From contig NZ_NOYD01000028.1 of the NCBI RefSeq assembly GCF_002258315.1, positions 1-64,000 on the forward strand: a DNA stretch of 64,000 nt. The letters run 5' to 3'. A program made the position numbers and the translations under genes. The notes below the pieces were generated by a model, which was given only the letters and a program-made list of their open reading frames with translations, did not search any database and had not been told where the DNA came from. Positions 47,119 through 55,786 of the stretch are shown piece by piece (the first letter of the stretch is position 1; each line of letters opens with the position of its first letter). This stretch comes from Rhodococcus sp. 06-462-5 (GTDB lineage: Bacteria; Actinomycetota; Actinomycetes; Mycobacteriales; Mycobacteriaceae).

Positions 47119-48342
47119 ATGACAACCACCGAGAACCGTGCCCTCACCAAGTCCTGGCCCGACGCCCCCACCACTGCTGCCGGATGGATTTCCCGCGCGG
47201 GTGAGGTAGCTCAACTCCTTGCTGTCGATGCCGTCGCTCGCGACAAGGGCCGCGAGATTCCCGCCGCGGAGGTGCAGCTGCTCAAGGATGCCGGTCTCGT
47301 CACCCTGCTCGGCCCCGTCGAACACGGTGGCGCAGGCCAGGACTGGCCCACCGCGTACCAGGTCATTCGCACCGTTTCGAAGGCCGACGGTTCCATCGGC
47401 CAGCTGCTCGGATACCACCTGCTGTGGTTCTGGGCCGCGCGTCTGGTCGGCACACCCGAGCAGATCGAGGCCGTCGAGGCAGACGCCACGAAGAACAAGT
47501 GGTTCTTCGGCGGTGCAGTCAATCCTCGGGACAACGACGTCGCCGTGACCGACGAGGGCGACACCATCGTCTTCGACGGTTCCAAGACCTTCTCCACCGG
47601 CAGCCGCGTCTCCGACGTCACCGTGCTCGAAGGAGCACTCGAAGGCAGTACCGATCACGTGTTCGCGATCGTGCCGTCGAACATCGAGGGATTGTCGTTC
47701 CACGACGACTGGGACAACATCGGCCAGCGGCAGACCGAGAGCGGCAGCGTCACCGTCGACAAAGTTCGCGTCGACTGGGCCAGTGCAGCCGGCTTCGTGG
47801 ACAAAGCCTTTCAGCCTCGCGTCTACAACACCCTGAACGTCCCGACCATCCAGTTGGTGTTCGTCAACTTCTACCTCGGGATCGCGAGGGGTGCTCTCGA
47901 AGAGGCGGCGTCGTACACCAAAGAGAAGACGCGCGCGTGGCTGCACAGCACCGTGGACAAGGCCGTGGACGAGCCGTACATCATCGACATCTACGGCGAT
48001 CTGACCTCCAAGCTCTGGGCCGTCGAAGCCCTCGCCGACGCAGTTGCGCTGGAAGGAAAGAAGATTCACGACAACGCCTGGAACGTCACCGCCGAGGAGC
48101 GCGGTGAGCACGAGGTTCGGGTCGCCGCAGTCAAGGCTCGCGCTACCGAGGTCTCGCTCGAGATCACCTCGACGGTGTTCGAGGCGCTCGGCGCACGAGC
48201 GACGGCCAGCAAGTACGGCTTCGACCGCTTCTGGCGCAACGTGCGCACACACACCCTGCACGATCCGGTCGCGTACAAGCGACGCGAGGTCGGACGCTGG
48301 GTTCTCACCGGTGAGCTACCCGAGCCCACCTGGTACTCGTAA
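47119..48342 (+). CDS. SfnB/DszC-like flavin-dependent monooxygenase
   Basis: A 407-residue acyl-CoA-dehydrogenase-fold protein of the SfnB/DszC group, which use reduced flavin to oxidise organosulfur compounds. VEHGGAGQDWPTAYQVIRTV, LGYHLLWFWAARL, DGSKTFSTGSRVSD and the C-terminal FDRFWRNVRTHTLHDPV fit that group. Start ATG 47119. It precedes sfnG by 108 bases on the same strand and probably works with it in sulfone/sulfonate sulfur scavenging. Confidence 0.82.
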   Translation: MTTTENRALTKSWPDAPTTAAGWISRAGEVAQLLAVDAVARDKGREIPAAEVQLLKDAGLVTLLGPVEHGGAGQDWPTAYQVIRTVSKADGSIGQLLGYHLLWFWAARLVGTPEQIEAVEADATKNKWFFGGAVNPRDNDVAVTDEGDTIVFDGSKTFSTGSRVSDVTVLEGALEGSTDHVFAIVPSNIEGLSFHDDWDNIGQRQTESGSVTVDKVRVDWASAAGFVDKAFQPRVYNTLNVPTIQLVFVNFYLGIARGALEEAASYTKEKTRAWLHSTVDKAVDEPYIIDIYGDLTSKLWAVEALADAVALEGKKIHDNAWNVTAEERGEHEVRVAAVKARATEVSLEITSTVFEALGARATASKYGFDRFWRNVRTHTLHDPVAYKRREVGRWVLTGELPEPTWYS

Positions 48343-48385
48343 TCCCCACCTTTCCGGCCCTGATCCGACCCCCGATTTCCGGATG

Positions 48386-48426
48386 AATGTGCCATTCACG
48401 CCGTCCGAGTGCGTGGATGGCACATT
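48386..48426. repeat. Strong palindrome before sfnG
   Basis: Arms aatgtgccattcacgc (48386-48401) and gcgtggatggcacatt (48411-48426) pair at 15 of 16 positions around a 9-base loop. It ends 24 bases before the sfnG start. A related half, aatgtcacattcacgc, lies just before the DUF2200 gene (about 46663-46678). Confidence 0.8.
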
Positions 48427-48450
48427 GATCCGCTGAAGGATGACGCACAC

Positions 48451-49575
48451 ATGAGCACCGAAAAAATCACCGACGCAATCAAATTCGCGTACTGGGTACC
48501 CAATGTCTCGGGTGGTCTGGTCACCAGCACCATCGAGCAACGCACCAGCTGGGATTACGAATACAACAAGAAGCTGGCGCAGACGGCCGAGAACAACGGC
48601 TTCGAGTACGCGCTCAGTCAGGTTCGATACGAGGCCAGCTACGGAGCCGAGTTCCAGCACGAATCCACCAGCTTCTCGCTCGCGCTGCTGCTGGCCACCG
48701 AGCGGCTGAAAGTCATTGCCGCCGTGCACCCCGGGCTGTGGCAGCCGGCGGTCCTGGCCAAGCTCGGTGCCACTGCCGATCACCTCTCGAACGGCCGTTT
48801 CGCAGTCAACGTCGTCAGTGGCTGGTTCAAGGACGAGTTCACCCACCTTGGTGAACCGTGGCTCGAGCACGACGAAAGATACCGTCGCAGTGCAGAATTC
48901 CTGCAGGTGCTGCGCAAGATCTGGACCGAGGACGACGTCGACTTCCGCGGTGACTTCTACCGGATCCACGACTTCACCCTCAAGCCCAAGCCACTGAACA
49001 CTCCCGATCGGCCGAACCCCGAACTGTTCCAGGGCGGCAATTCGTCTGCAGCACAGGAGAATGCCGGACGTTACTCGGACTGGTACTTCAGCAACGGCAA
49101 GGATTTCGACGGCGTCACCGAGCAACTCGACAACCTCCGACGCGTTGCACGAGATCACCGGCGTGAGGTGAAGTTCGGGCTCAACGGCTTCATCATCGCG
49201 CGAGACAGCGAGAAGGAAGCCCGAGACACATTGCGCGAGATCATCGAGAAGGCGAACAAGCCCGCTGTCGAGGGTTTCAAGGGAGCGGTGCAACAGGCGG
49301 GCAACTCGACGGGCGACAAGAAGGGAATGTGGGCCGATTCGACGTTCGAGGACCTCGTTCAGTACAACGACGGCTTCAAGACCCAATTGATCGGCACCCC
49401 GGAGCAGGTAGCCGAGCGCATCGTCGCCTACCGTCGCCGCGGCGTCGACCTGATTCTCGGGGGCTTCCTGCACTTCCAGGAAGAGATCGAGTACTTCGGG
49501 GCCAAGGTCCTGCCGCTGGTTCGGGAGCTCGAGGCCGCCGAATCGACCGACCACGAGCTGGTTGCTTCGCGCTGA
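48451..49575 (+). CDS. sfnG: FMNH2-dependent dimethyl sulfone monooxygenase
   Basis: A 374-residue luciferase-like TIM-barrel enzyme. IKFAYWVPNVSGGLVTST, NNGFEYALSQVRY, GRFAVNVVSGWFKDEFTHLG and PELFQGGNSSAAQENAGR are diagnostic of SfnG, which converts dimethyl sulfone to methanesulfinate with FMNH2 and oxygen. Start ATG 48451 has gaagga ten bases upstream. No flavin reductase gene is adjacent, so FMNH2 must come from elsewhere. Confidence 0.9.
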   Translation: MSTEKITDAIKFAYWVPNVSGGLVTSTIEQRTSWDYEYNKKLAQTAENNGFEYALSQVRYEASYGAEFQHESTSFSLALLLATERLKVIAAVHPGLWQPAVLAKLGATADHLSNGRFAVNVVSGWFKDEFTHLGEPWLEHDERYRRSAEFLQVLRKIWTEDDVDFRGDFYRIHDFTLKPKPLNTPDRPNPELFQGGNSSAAQENAGRYSDWYFSNGKDFDGVTEQLDNLRRVARDHRREVKFGLNGFIIARDSEKEARDTLREIIEKANKPAVEGFKGAVQQAGNSTGDKKGMWADSTFEDLVQYNDGFKTQLIGTPEQVAERIVAYRRRGVDLILGGFLHFQEEIEYFGAKVLPLVRELEAAESTDHELVASR

Positions 49576-49589
49576 CCTGGAGTTCCTCG

Positions 49590-49631
49590 AGCGGTCGGGT
49601 CCGTGCAGTAGCGTGAGTTCTCGGACCCGAC
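49590..49631 (+). terminator. Hairpin after sfnG
   Basis: Perfect 12-base arms cggtcgggtccg/cggacccgaccg with an 18-base loop, 14 bases after the sfnG stop. No T run. It separates sfnG from the next gene. Confidence 0.6.
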
Positions 49632-49669
49632 CGACCTGGGGTACGGACAATCTCAGATGAGGAGACGCG

Positions 49670-50851
49670 ATGACCTACTCGCCCGGCAGCCCTGAAACAG
49701 GGGGCTCCAACTCTGGTGGCTACGGCGGTGGTGGACCGTCCTACGGCCCGTCGTCCTCGCCGAATCAGCCGTCGTCCAACCCGCAAGGTCATCCAGGCCA
49801 GAACCAGCCGTTTCACCAGCCGTCGGTGTCCAATCCCTTCGGCCCTCCGGTCCCCGGTACCTCGGCACCGAACCCGGCTTCCGCTGCATCGCAGTCGAAG
49901 TCACCCGGATCGGCGCTGTCGAACCTGCCGAAGATTCTCACGTTCGTGATCCTCGGGCTCGGCATCGTCACCTTCCTGCTCGGACTGCTCGACCTGGTCA
50001 CCGCCGAGGTCACCTCGTCTCAGGAACTGCCGAGCAGCATCCAGACGTCGTTCAGCACCACGTTCTTCGCGTCCGGTGGTAGCGCGGTGTCGATTGCTCT
50101 ACTGCTGGCTGCGGGCTTGGTCGCGGGTGCTTCGCTGCTGCAGAAGGACGCCAGGAATCAGGCCGTGGTGGCTGCCCTGGCGATCGCCGGTTGGCTGGTG
50201 CTGGTCTTCCAGTCGTTCAGCCTGCCCAGCGCAGAGGGCAACGAGTTCGCCAGCACCACCAGCTCGCTGGGTATCGGTGCGATCCTGGTGCTCGTCCTGG
50301 GCTTCGTTCAGGCGGCCGCCGCAGTGGTGGCACTGCTGCTCGATGCCGGCATCGTCAAGGCTCCGGCTCCCAAGCCTGCGGGCTACGGCAATCAGAACCA
50401 GCAGCCCGGATACGGCCAGCAGAACCCGTACAACGCGCCGACGACATCGTTCGGTGGACCGTCGCAGCCGCAGAACTACGGCAATCCGCCGTCGTACGGT
50501 CAGCCCCAGGGAACCTCGTCCAACTTCGGTCAAGGCCTCAGCGGTCAAGCACCGAGCGGGCAGTCGTCGGGGCAGCATTCCTACAGCCCGGGTGGCCAGC
50601 CGCCGTACGGACAGTCCGCCCCCAACACCCCGTCGCCCCAGGGTGGCTACGCACCACCGCCGTACACCGGTCCCAGCGGCCCGGCCGCGGGGCAGGCCTA
50701 CCCGCCGAACCAGTACGGCCGGCCGTCCGGATACGGCCAGCCCCCGGCCAAGTCGGACGAGCCCGAACCGGGCGAACAGTCGACTCCGTACGGCGCGCCC
50801 ACCCAGTCGTTCGGTGCCACTCCCGCCGAGGATGAGAACAAGCGCGACTGA
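49670..50851 (+). CDS. DUF5336 membrane protein (Rv0954-like, 34 kDa antigen family)
   Basis: A 393-residue protein: a Ser/Gly/Pro/Gln-rich N-terminal tail (1-80), four membrane helices at about 92-220 ([20 protein letters not shown] first), and a long Gly/Tyr/Gln/Pro-rich C-terminal tail with repeated YGQ units. This layout and its position after sucCD match M. tuberculosis Rv0954, reported to be a divisome-associated membrane protein. Start ATG 49670 has gaggag eight bases upstream. Confidence 0.87.
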   Translation: MTYSPGSPETGGSNSGGYGGGGPSYGPSSSPNQPSSNPQGHPGQNQPFHQPSVSNPFGPPVPGTSAPNPASAASQSKSPGSALSNLPKILTFVILGLGIVTFLLGLLDLVTAEVTSSQELPSSIQTSFSTTFFASGGSAVSIALLLAAGLVAGASLLQKDARNQAVVAALAIAGWLVLVFQSFSLPSAEGNEFASTTSSLGIGAILVLVLGFVQAAAAVVALLLDAGIVKAPAPKPAGYGNQNQQPGYGQQNPYNAPTTSFGGPSQPQNYGNPPSYGQPQGTSSNFGQGLSGQAPSGQSSGQHSYSPGGQPPYGQSAPNTPSPQGGYAPPPYTGPSGPAAGQAYPPNQYGRPSGYGQPPAKSDEPEPGEQSTPYGAPTQSFGATPAEDENKRD

Positions 50852-50873
50852 TTCATTGCTTCATCACAGTTCG

Positions 50874-50906
50874 CTTCGCGGCGCGCCTGACCGGCGCGCC
50901 GCGAAG
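50874..50906 (+). terminator. GC-rich hairpin between the DUF5336 and DUF6350 genes
   Basis: Perfect 14-base arms cttcgcggcgcgcc/ggcgcgccgcgaag with a 5-base loop and no T tract. Confidence 0.6.
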
Positions 50907-50926
50907 ATGATGCGACTCTCGTTGCG

Positions 50927-52369
50927 ATGAGCGATCTATTGAACCGAGAGACGCGACGCGCGGCCGCCCGGGCTCCCCGCGCGGGTACCGGACCGACGCC
51001 CGATCAGTCGCGCATGCTCGCCGCAGTGGCCTTCAAGACCTCCGGGCTGGTCGTGGTGATCGCGACGACTCTGGCTCTGATCACCCTCGTCTCGGTCAAC
51101 AGCGACCTCACCGGAACCCTCGGGGCGATCGCCGGGTCGTGGTTCGCCGCCCACCTGGTACCCCTGAGCATCGGCGGGACGTCCCTCGGAGTCGCACCGC
51201 TCCTGCCGACATTGGTCATCGGCTGGTCCGTCGCCCGTACCGTCCACCACGCCGTGGACTCCGACACCGACCGCCGCATGGTTCGGTGGGTGTTCGCGGC
51301 ATCGATGGCCGGCCCACTCGCCGTCACTGCCATCGCCCTGGCCGTCGCCAAGGACGCGTCCACCGTCATCGGACTGTCCAGCCCCAACGCACTCGTCGCC
51401 TTCTCCTGGGTCGCAGGCGTGCACGCGGCCGCATCCGGCACCGGCTTGATTCTCGCGCGCTGGGACTCACTGGTGATCCGCCGCGGACTCCCGGACTGGG
51501 TGCGCGCGCTCGTTGCGCCCTTCGTGCGCGCGATGTCGATCCTTGCCGCAGGCGGCGCGGCCGTCGTACTGCTGGCCCTGCTCGCCTCATGGGAGACCGC
51601 GGGCGCGCTGGTCGAGAGCGGGCGCGATGTCGTCGGCATGCTCGGGTTGACCGTGGTGTCGGTGCTCTACCTTCCCAACGTCGTGATCGGTGCCCTCGCG
51701 GTGGCCACCGGTTCCACTGCCGGGTTCGGCGAGGCGTCTGTCAGCCTGTTCTCCACCACGGGAGGTCCGCTCCCGCCGCTGCCGATCCTCGCCGTCCTCC
51801 CCGAAGGACCGGCCCAGACGATCTGGGTCGTGATGCTCGTCGTCCCGATCGGTGCCGGACTGCTGCTCGGCCGTGACTGCGCCATCCGCAGCGCCGACAT
51901 CCAGGTCGCTGTGTCGTCCGTGTGGATCGTCGCGGCTGCAACCGGCGTGCTCGCAGCGCTGTTCGGCTACGCCGCAGGCGGCAACCTCGGCACCTTCGGC
52001 ACCGTCGAAGTCACCGTGTGGAGCTTCGGGCTGCTGACATTCGCGTGGCTGGCCGTCGTCGGGTCCGCCTCCGCAGCCTTCGTCGTGTGGCGACGAGCAG
52101 AACCCGAGCCGGTCCAGGACGAGCCCGCTCCGACTCCTGTACCCGCGGCGGCCGAGTTGGCGATCGAGGCCGCCCCAGCCGAGTCCGAGGACGACGAACA
52201 GGTCGAGGAGGTCGTCGAGGCGGAGGTCGTGGACGAGGCGGTGGACGATGTCCCGGCCGAGATGCCCCCGGCCGAAGAACCGGACGCACCCGTCGAGGCC
52301 GCTACCGACGAACCGTTGGACGCCGAGGTCGTCGCGCCGCCCGGAGACCAGGACGGACCTGCCCGGTAG
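50927..52369 (+). CDS. DUF6350 (Rv0955-like) polytopic membrane protein
   Basis: A 480-residue protein with about 10 hydrophobic helices between residues 35 and 385 and a very acidic, Glu/Ala/Pro-rich cytoplasmic tail (about 395-480). Matches the gene between Rv0954 and purN in mycobacteria. Function unknown; conservation of the order suggests an envelope role. Start ATG 50927. Confidence 0.85.
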   Translation: MSDLLNRETRRAAARAPRAGTGPTPDQSRMLAAVAFKTSGLVVVIATTLALITLVSVNSDLTGTLGAIAGSWFAAHLVPLSIGGTSLGVAPLLPTLVIGWSVARTVHHAVDSDTDRRMVRWVFAASMAGPLAVTAIALAVAKDASTVIGLSSPNALVAFSWVAGVHAAASGTGLILARWDSLVIRRGLPDWVRALVAPFVRAMSILAAGGAAVVLLALLASWETAGALVESGRDVVGMLGLTVVSVLYLPNVVIGALAVATGSTAGFGEASVSLFSTTGGPLPPLPILAVLPEGPAQTIWVVMLVVPIGAGLLLGRDCAIRSADIQVAVSSVWIVAAATGVLAALFGYAAGGNLGTFGTVEVTVWSFGLLTFAWLAVVGSASAAFVVWRRAEPEPVQDEPAPTPVPAAAELAIEAAPAESEDDEQVEEVVEAEVVDEAVDDVPAEMPPAEEPDAPVEAATDEPLDAEVVAPPGDQDGPAR

Positions 52370-52440
52370 GGCTCGGAGGCGCAGCGACTAGGCTTTCCGC
52401 TGGCTCGAACGATCCGCCTCGATAATTCAGGAGTAGTGCG

Positions 52441-53064
52441 CTGACTGCCTTGCGTGAGACACCCGCGCGGGTCGTCGTCCTCGCATCGGGGACCGGCTCG
52501 CTCCTGCAGTCGCTCATAGCCGCGACTGCCACCGAGAACTATCCAGCCCGCATCGTCGCCGTCGGAGTCGATCGCGACTGCGACGCGGCCCGCCGTGCCG
52601 ACGAGGCCGGAATCGCGAACTTCCGAATCGGGCTGAAGGACCATGCCGATCGGGCCCAGTGGGACATCGCACTCACCGAAGCCGTCCTGGGTCACCGGCC
52701 CGACCTGATCGTCACCGCCGGGTTCATGAAGATCCTCGGCCCGCAGTTCCTCGATGCTTTCGACGGACGCATCGTCAACACCCACCCCGCGCTGCTGCCG
52801 TCGTTCCCCGGCGCACATGCCGTGCGGGATGCACTCGACCACGGCGTCAAACTGACCGGTTCGACGGTTCATCTGGTCGATTCCGGCGTCGACACCGGGC
52901 CGATCCTCGCGCAGGAAGCCGTACCGGTTCTCGACGGCGACGACGAATCTGCGTTGCACGAACGCATCAAGACTGTGGAGCGACGGTTGCTGGTCGACGT
53001 GATCGCAGCCGTGGCCGCCAAAGGTGTCACCTCCGATGGACGAAAGGCTCAGATAATCCGATGA
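52441..53064 (+). CDS. purN: Phosphoribosylglycinamide formyltransferase
   Basis: About 205 residues. Transfers formyl from 10-formyltetrahydrofolate to GAR in purine synthesis. [15 protein letters not shown] binds phosphate; [12 protein letters not shown] carries the catalytic Asn-x-His, and [17 protein letters not shown] the catalytic Asp. No ATG or GTG is available: TTG 52450 is 16 bases from the aggag site, while CTG 52441 is seven bases from it. CTG is taken here as the likelier start, giving [11 protein letters not shown]. Overlaps purH by four bases. Confidence 0.93.
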   Translation: MTALRETPARVVVLASGTGSLLQSLIAATATENYPARIVAVGVDRDCDAARRADEAGIANFRIGLKDHADRAQWDIALTEAVLGHRPDLIVTAGFMKILGPQFLDAFDGRIVNTHPALLPSFPGAHAVRDALDHGVKLTGSTVHLVDSGVDTGPILAQEAVPVLDGDDESALHERIKTVERRLLVDVIAAVAAKGVTSDGRKAQIIR

Positions 53065-54617
53065 GTGAACGTAAAGCAGTGCGCCGCGCGCTGGTCAGCG
53101 TCTACGACAAGACCGGACTGATCGAACTGGCGACCGGCTTGCACAGCGCAGGCGTCGCTCTTGTGTCCACCGGATCGACGGCGAGCAAGATCGCCGACGC
53201 CGGAATCCCGGTCACCAAGGTCGAGGACCTCACCGGATTTCCCGAGACCCTCGAGGGGCGCGTCAAGACGCTCCACCCTCGGGTGCACGCAGGCGTGCTC
53301 GCCGACACCCGTAAGCCCGAGCATCTTTCGCAGCTCGAGGAACTGGGCATCGAAGCGTTCGAGCTCGTCGTGGTGAACCTCTACCCGTTCACCGAGACCG
53401 TTGCCAGCGGGGCGACGCCGGACGAATGCGTCGAGCAGATCGACATCGGCGGACCGTCGATGGTGCGCGCCGCGGCCAAGAATCATCCGTCGGTGGCCGT
53501 CGTCGTCGACCCGGCTCGCTACGAGGACGTGCTCACGGCCGTCTCCGGTGGCGGATTCACCCTCGCCGAGCGTACGTCGCTTGCGGCACAGGCCTTTCAG
53601 CACACGGCTGCCTACGACGTCGCGGTGGCATCGTGGATGAGCAACGTACTGACTCCCGACACCGAGACGGTGTTCCCGGAATGGATCGGCGGCACCTGGG
53701 ACCGCTCGGCCGTGCTCCGCTACGGCGAGAACCCGCATCAGAAGGCGGCCCTGTATGTCGACTCGTCCGCTGCCGCAGGTATCGCGCAGGCCGAGCAGTT
53801 GCACGGTAAAGAGATGTCGTACAACAACTTCACCGATTCCGATGCGGCCTGGCGCGCGGCGTTCGATCACGCCGAGCCCACCGTCGCCATCATCAAGCAC
53901 GCCAATCCGTGCGGTATCGCCGTCGGCGAGGACATCGCCGAGGCACATCGCAAGGCCCACGCCTGCGATCCGGTGAGCGCGTACGGCGGCGTCATCGCAG
54001 CCAACCGTGAGGTCACCGTCGAGATGGCCGAGCAGGTGGCCGAGATCTTCACCGAGGTCATCATCGCGCCGTCCTACGCCGACGGTGCACTCGGAGTGTT
54101 GCAGCGCAAGAAGAACATTCGCGTCCTGCTCGCGGTCGCACCACCCACCTCGGGCGTCGAACTCAAGCCCATCTCCGGCGGCGCACTGCTGCAGCAGCGG
54201 GACGTGCTCGACGCGGACGGCGACAACCCGGCCAACTGGACTCTCGCCGCCGGCGAACCCGCCGACGAGCAGACCTTGAAGGATCTCGAATTCGCCTGGC
54301 GTGCAGGCAGGGCCGTGAAGTCCAACGCAATTCTGCTCGCCCACGACGGTGCGTCCGTCGGCGTCGGAATGGGCCAGGTCAACCGCGTCGACGCCGCCCA
54401 CCTCGCCGTGCAGCGAGCCGGGGATCGCGTCGTCGGTTCGGTCGCGTCCTCGGATGCGTTCTTCCCGTTCCCCGACGGCCTCCAGGTCCTCATGAGCGCA
54501 GGCGTCAAAGCCGTTGTGCAGCCAGGTGGTTCGGTACGCGACAACGAAGTGATCGCCGCGGCACAGGACGCGGGAGTGACGCTGTATCTGACGGGTTCGC
54601 GGCACTTCGCTCACTGA
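53061..54617 (+). CDS. purH: Bifunctional AICAR transformylase/IMP cyclohydrolase
   Basis: A 518-residue enzyme for the last two steps to IMP. The cyclohydrolase (MGS-like) domain is residues 1-150 ([43 protein letters not shown]); the transformylase domain holds [25 protein letters not shown] with the catalytic Lys-His and [12 protein letters not shown]. Start ATG 53061 overlaps the purN stop. Both enzymes use 10-formyl-THF, so coupling is logical. Confidence 0.96.
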   Translation: MSERKAVRRALVSVYDKTGLIELATGLHSAGVALVSTGSTASKIADAGIPVTKVEDLTGFPETLEGRVKTLHPRVHAGVLADTRKPEHLSQLEELGIEAFELVVVNLYPFTETVASGATPDECVEQIDIGGPSMVRAAAKNHPSVAVVVDPARYEDVLTAVSGGGFTLAERTSLAAQAFQHTAAYDVAVASWMSNVLTPDTETVFPEWIGGTWDRSAVLRYGENPHQKAALYVDSSAAAGIAQAEQLHGKEMSYNNFTDSDAAWRAAFDHAEPTVAIIKHANPCGIAVGEDIAEAHRKAHACDPVSAYGGVIAANREVTVEMAEQVAEIFTEVIIAPSYADGALGVLQRKKNIRVLLAVAPPTSGVELKPISGGALLQQRDVLDADGDNPANWTLAAGEPADEQTLKDLEFAWRAGRAVKSNAILLAHDGASVGVGMGQVNRVDAAHLAVQRAGDRVVGSVASSDAFFPFPDGLQVLMSAGVKAVVQPGGSVRDNEVIAAAQDAGVTLYLTGSRHFAH

Positions 54618-54626
54618 TACCGTCCC

Positions 54627-54686
54627 GCCGAGCTCGAAGTTATGGACGGATTTCGCCGCAAATCCATCCATAACTTCGAGCTCGGC
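54627..54686. repeat. 27-base-arm palindrome, copy 1, between purH and DUF559 gene
   Basis: Arms 54627-54653 and 54660-54686 pair at 26 of 27 positions (gccgagctcgaagttatgg start) around a 6-base loop. It ends at the stop codon of the minus-strand DUF559 gene and may terminate both genes. The same sequence family recurs at 55672-55727. Confidence 0.9.
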
Positions 54687-55516
54687 TAGACCTCGGCCCC
54701 GGCAGCGCGCAGTTTGTCGCGAACTCGCGCTGCGACTCCCCACGGATCGGTGCGCAATTGCATCGCGCTCACTCGGATCACCGTCCAGCCGAGTGATTCG
54801 AGGAGGTGCTGGCGCTCGATGTCCCAGGCCCGTTGCCTTTCGTCGGACCAGTGCTGCTCGCCGTCGTACTCCACCGCCACCTTCCACCGTGCCCAGCCGA
54901 TGTCGATGCGGGCGAACGCCCTTCCGTCCGGACCCACCACCTCGATCTGAGTTTGCGGGCGAGGTAGGCCCGCTTCCATGAGAGCCAGTCTGGTGTGTGT
55001 CTCCTGTGGTGATTCCGCGCCAGCGTCGACCACAGCCAGCACGGCTCTGAGTTGAACGATGCCGCGGGCACCTCGATGGTTCTCGGCAAGCCGGGTGATG
55101 TCGTGAACGCCCACCCCGGTCGCACGACACAATGCATCCAGCCGTGCCACGGCGGTTCCGAACGGCCTGCGTCGGCCCAGATCGTAGGCAGTTCGGGCGA
55201 CGGTGGTGACGACCAAGCCGTCGACAGTCTCGATTTCTTCCGGCAGCAACTCGTCGAAGCCGATCCGGAGGCCGTCGAACTTCCGTCTGTGTTCGGCCCA
55301 GATGAGCTCGGCATCGTGGTCGGCAGAGATCCAGCCCGATCCGTGCACCGCCGCGGCGCTCAGGCCTGACACCACTGCTCGTCCGCGGGAATACAACCAA
55401 GCCGCTCTTGCTCTGGTGGGCGCGTCCAGTTCGCAACCCGGGTCGATGTAGACGTCACGATAGATTCGACGAAAGTGCTGCCGGAGCTGCTGGCGCGTGA
55501 CCATCCCGTTTGCCAT
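54686..55516 (-). CDS. DUF559-type (Vsr-fold) protein
   Basis: A 276-residue single-gene protein. N-terminus MVTRQQLRQHFRRIYRDVYI is a short winged-helix-like segment, followed by SGLSAAAVHGSGW; the C-terminal Vsr-like domain has FARIDIGWARWKVAVEYDGEQHW and LGWTVIRVSAMQL, with Asp and Glu in nuclease-like positions. ATG 55516 is chosen; ATG 55504 and 55549 are alternatives. It interrupts the purH-MoxR neighbourhood conserved in mycobacteria and is bracketed by two copies of one palindromic repeat. Confidence 0.78.
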   Translation of the reverse strand: MANGMVTRQQLRQHFRRIYRDVYIDPGCELDAPTRARAAWLYSRGRAVVSGLSAAAVHGSGWISADHDAELIWAEHRRKFDGLRIGFDELLPEEIETVDGLVVTTVARTAYDLGRRRPFGTAVARLDALCRATGVGVHDITRLAENHRGARGIVQLRAVLAVVDAGAESPQETHTRLALMEAGLPRPQTQIEVVGPDGRAFARIDIGWARWKVAVEYDGEQHWSDERQRAWDIERQHLLESLGWTVIRVSAMQLRTDPWGVAARVRDKLRAAGAEV

Positions 55517-55671
55517 TGCTTCGGATCCGACGAACGGTGCGCTGTCCATCCATGCACAGTGGCATCGGATTCAGGCGAATAGTGGGCCGAGCGCTGGCTG
55601 TGGATGAACAAAATAGTTGTCCACAGTTATGCCGCTGTGATCAATATCGGGCCGAGATGTGTATCGGCTGC

Positions 55672-55727
55672 CGAGCTCGAAGTTGTGGACGGAATTTGCC
55701 CGAATTTCGTCCACAACTTCGAGTTCG
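55672..55727. repeat. Palindrome, copy 2, upstream of DUF559 gene
   Basis: Arms 55672-55696 and 55703-55727 pair at 23 of 25 positions. The left arm (cgagctcgaagttgtgg start) is nearly identical to that of the copy at 54627, differing mainly at one purine and at its tip. The rest of the 270-base gap (55517-55786) shows no gene. Confidence 0.9.
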
Positions 55728-55786
55728 CGAGGACGGGAACATCGCTCTCGATGGCAGCATCGGCCAAACGCTCGTAGCGTGGAGAA

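Noticed and set aside
49590-50906. CRISPR-like repeats in the hairpins around the DUF5336 gene
   Set aside because: They are single, unrelated inverted repeats with no regular spacing or spacers.
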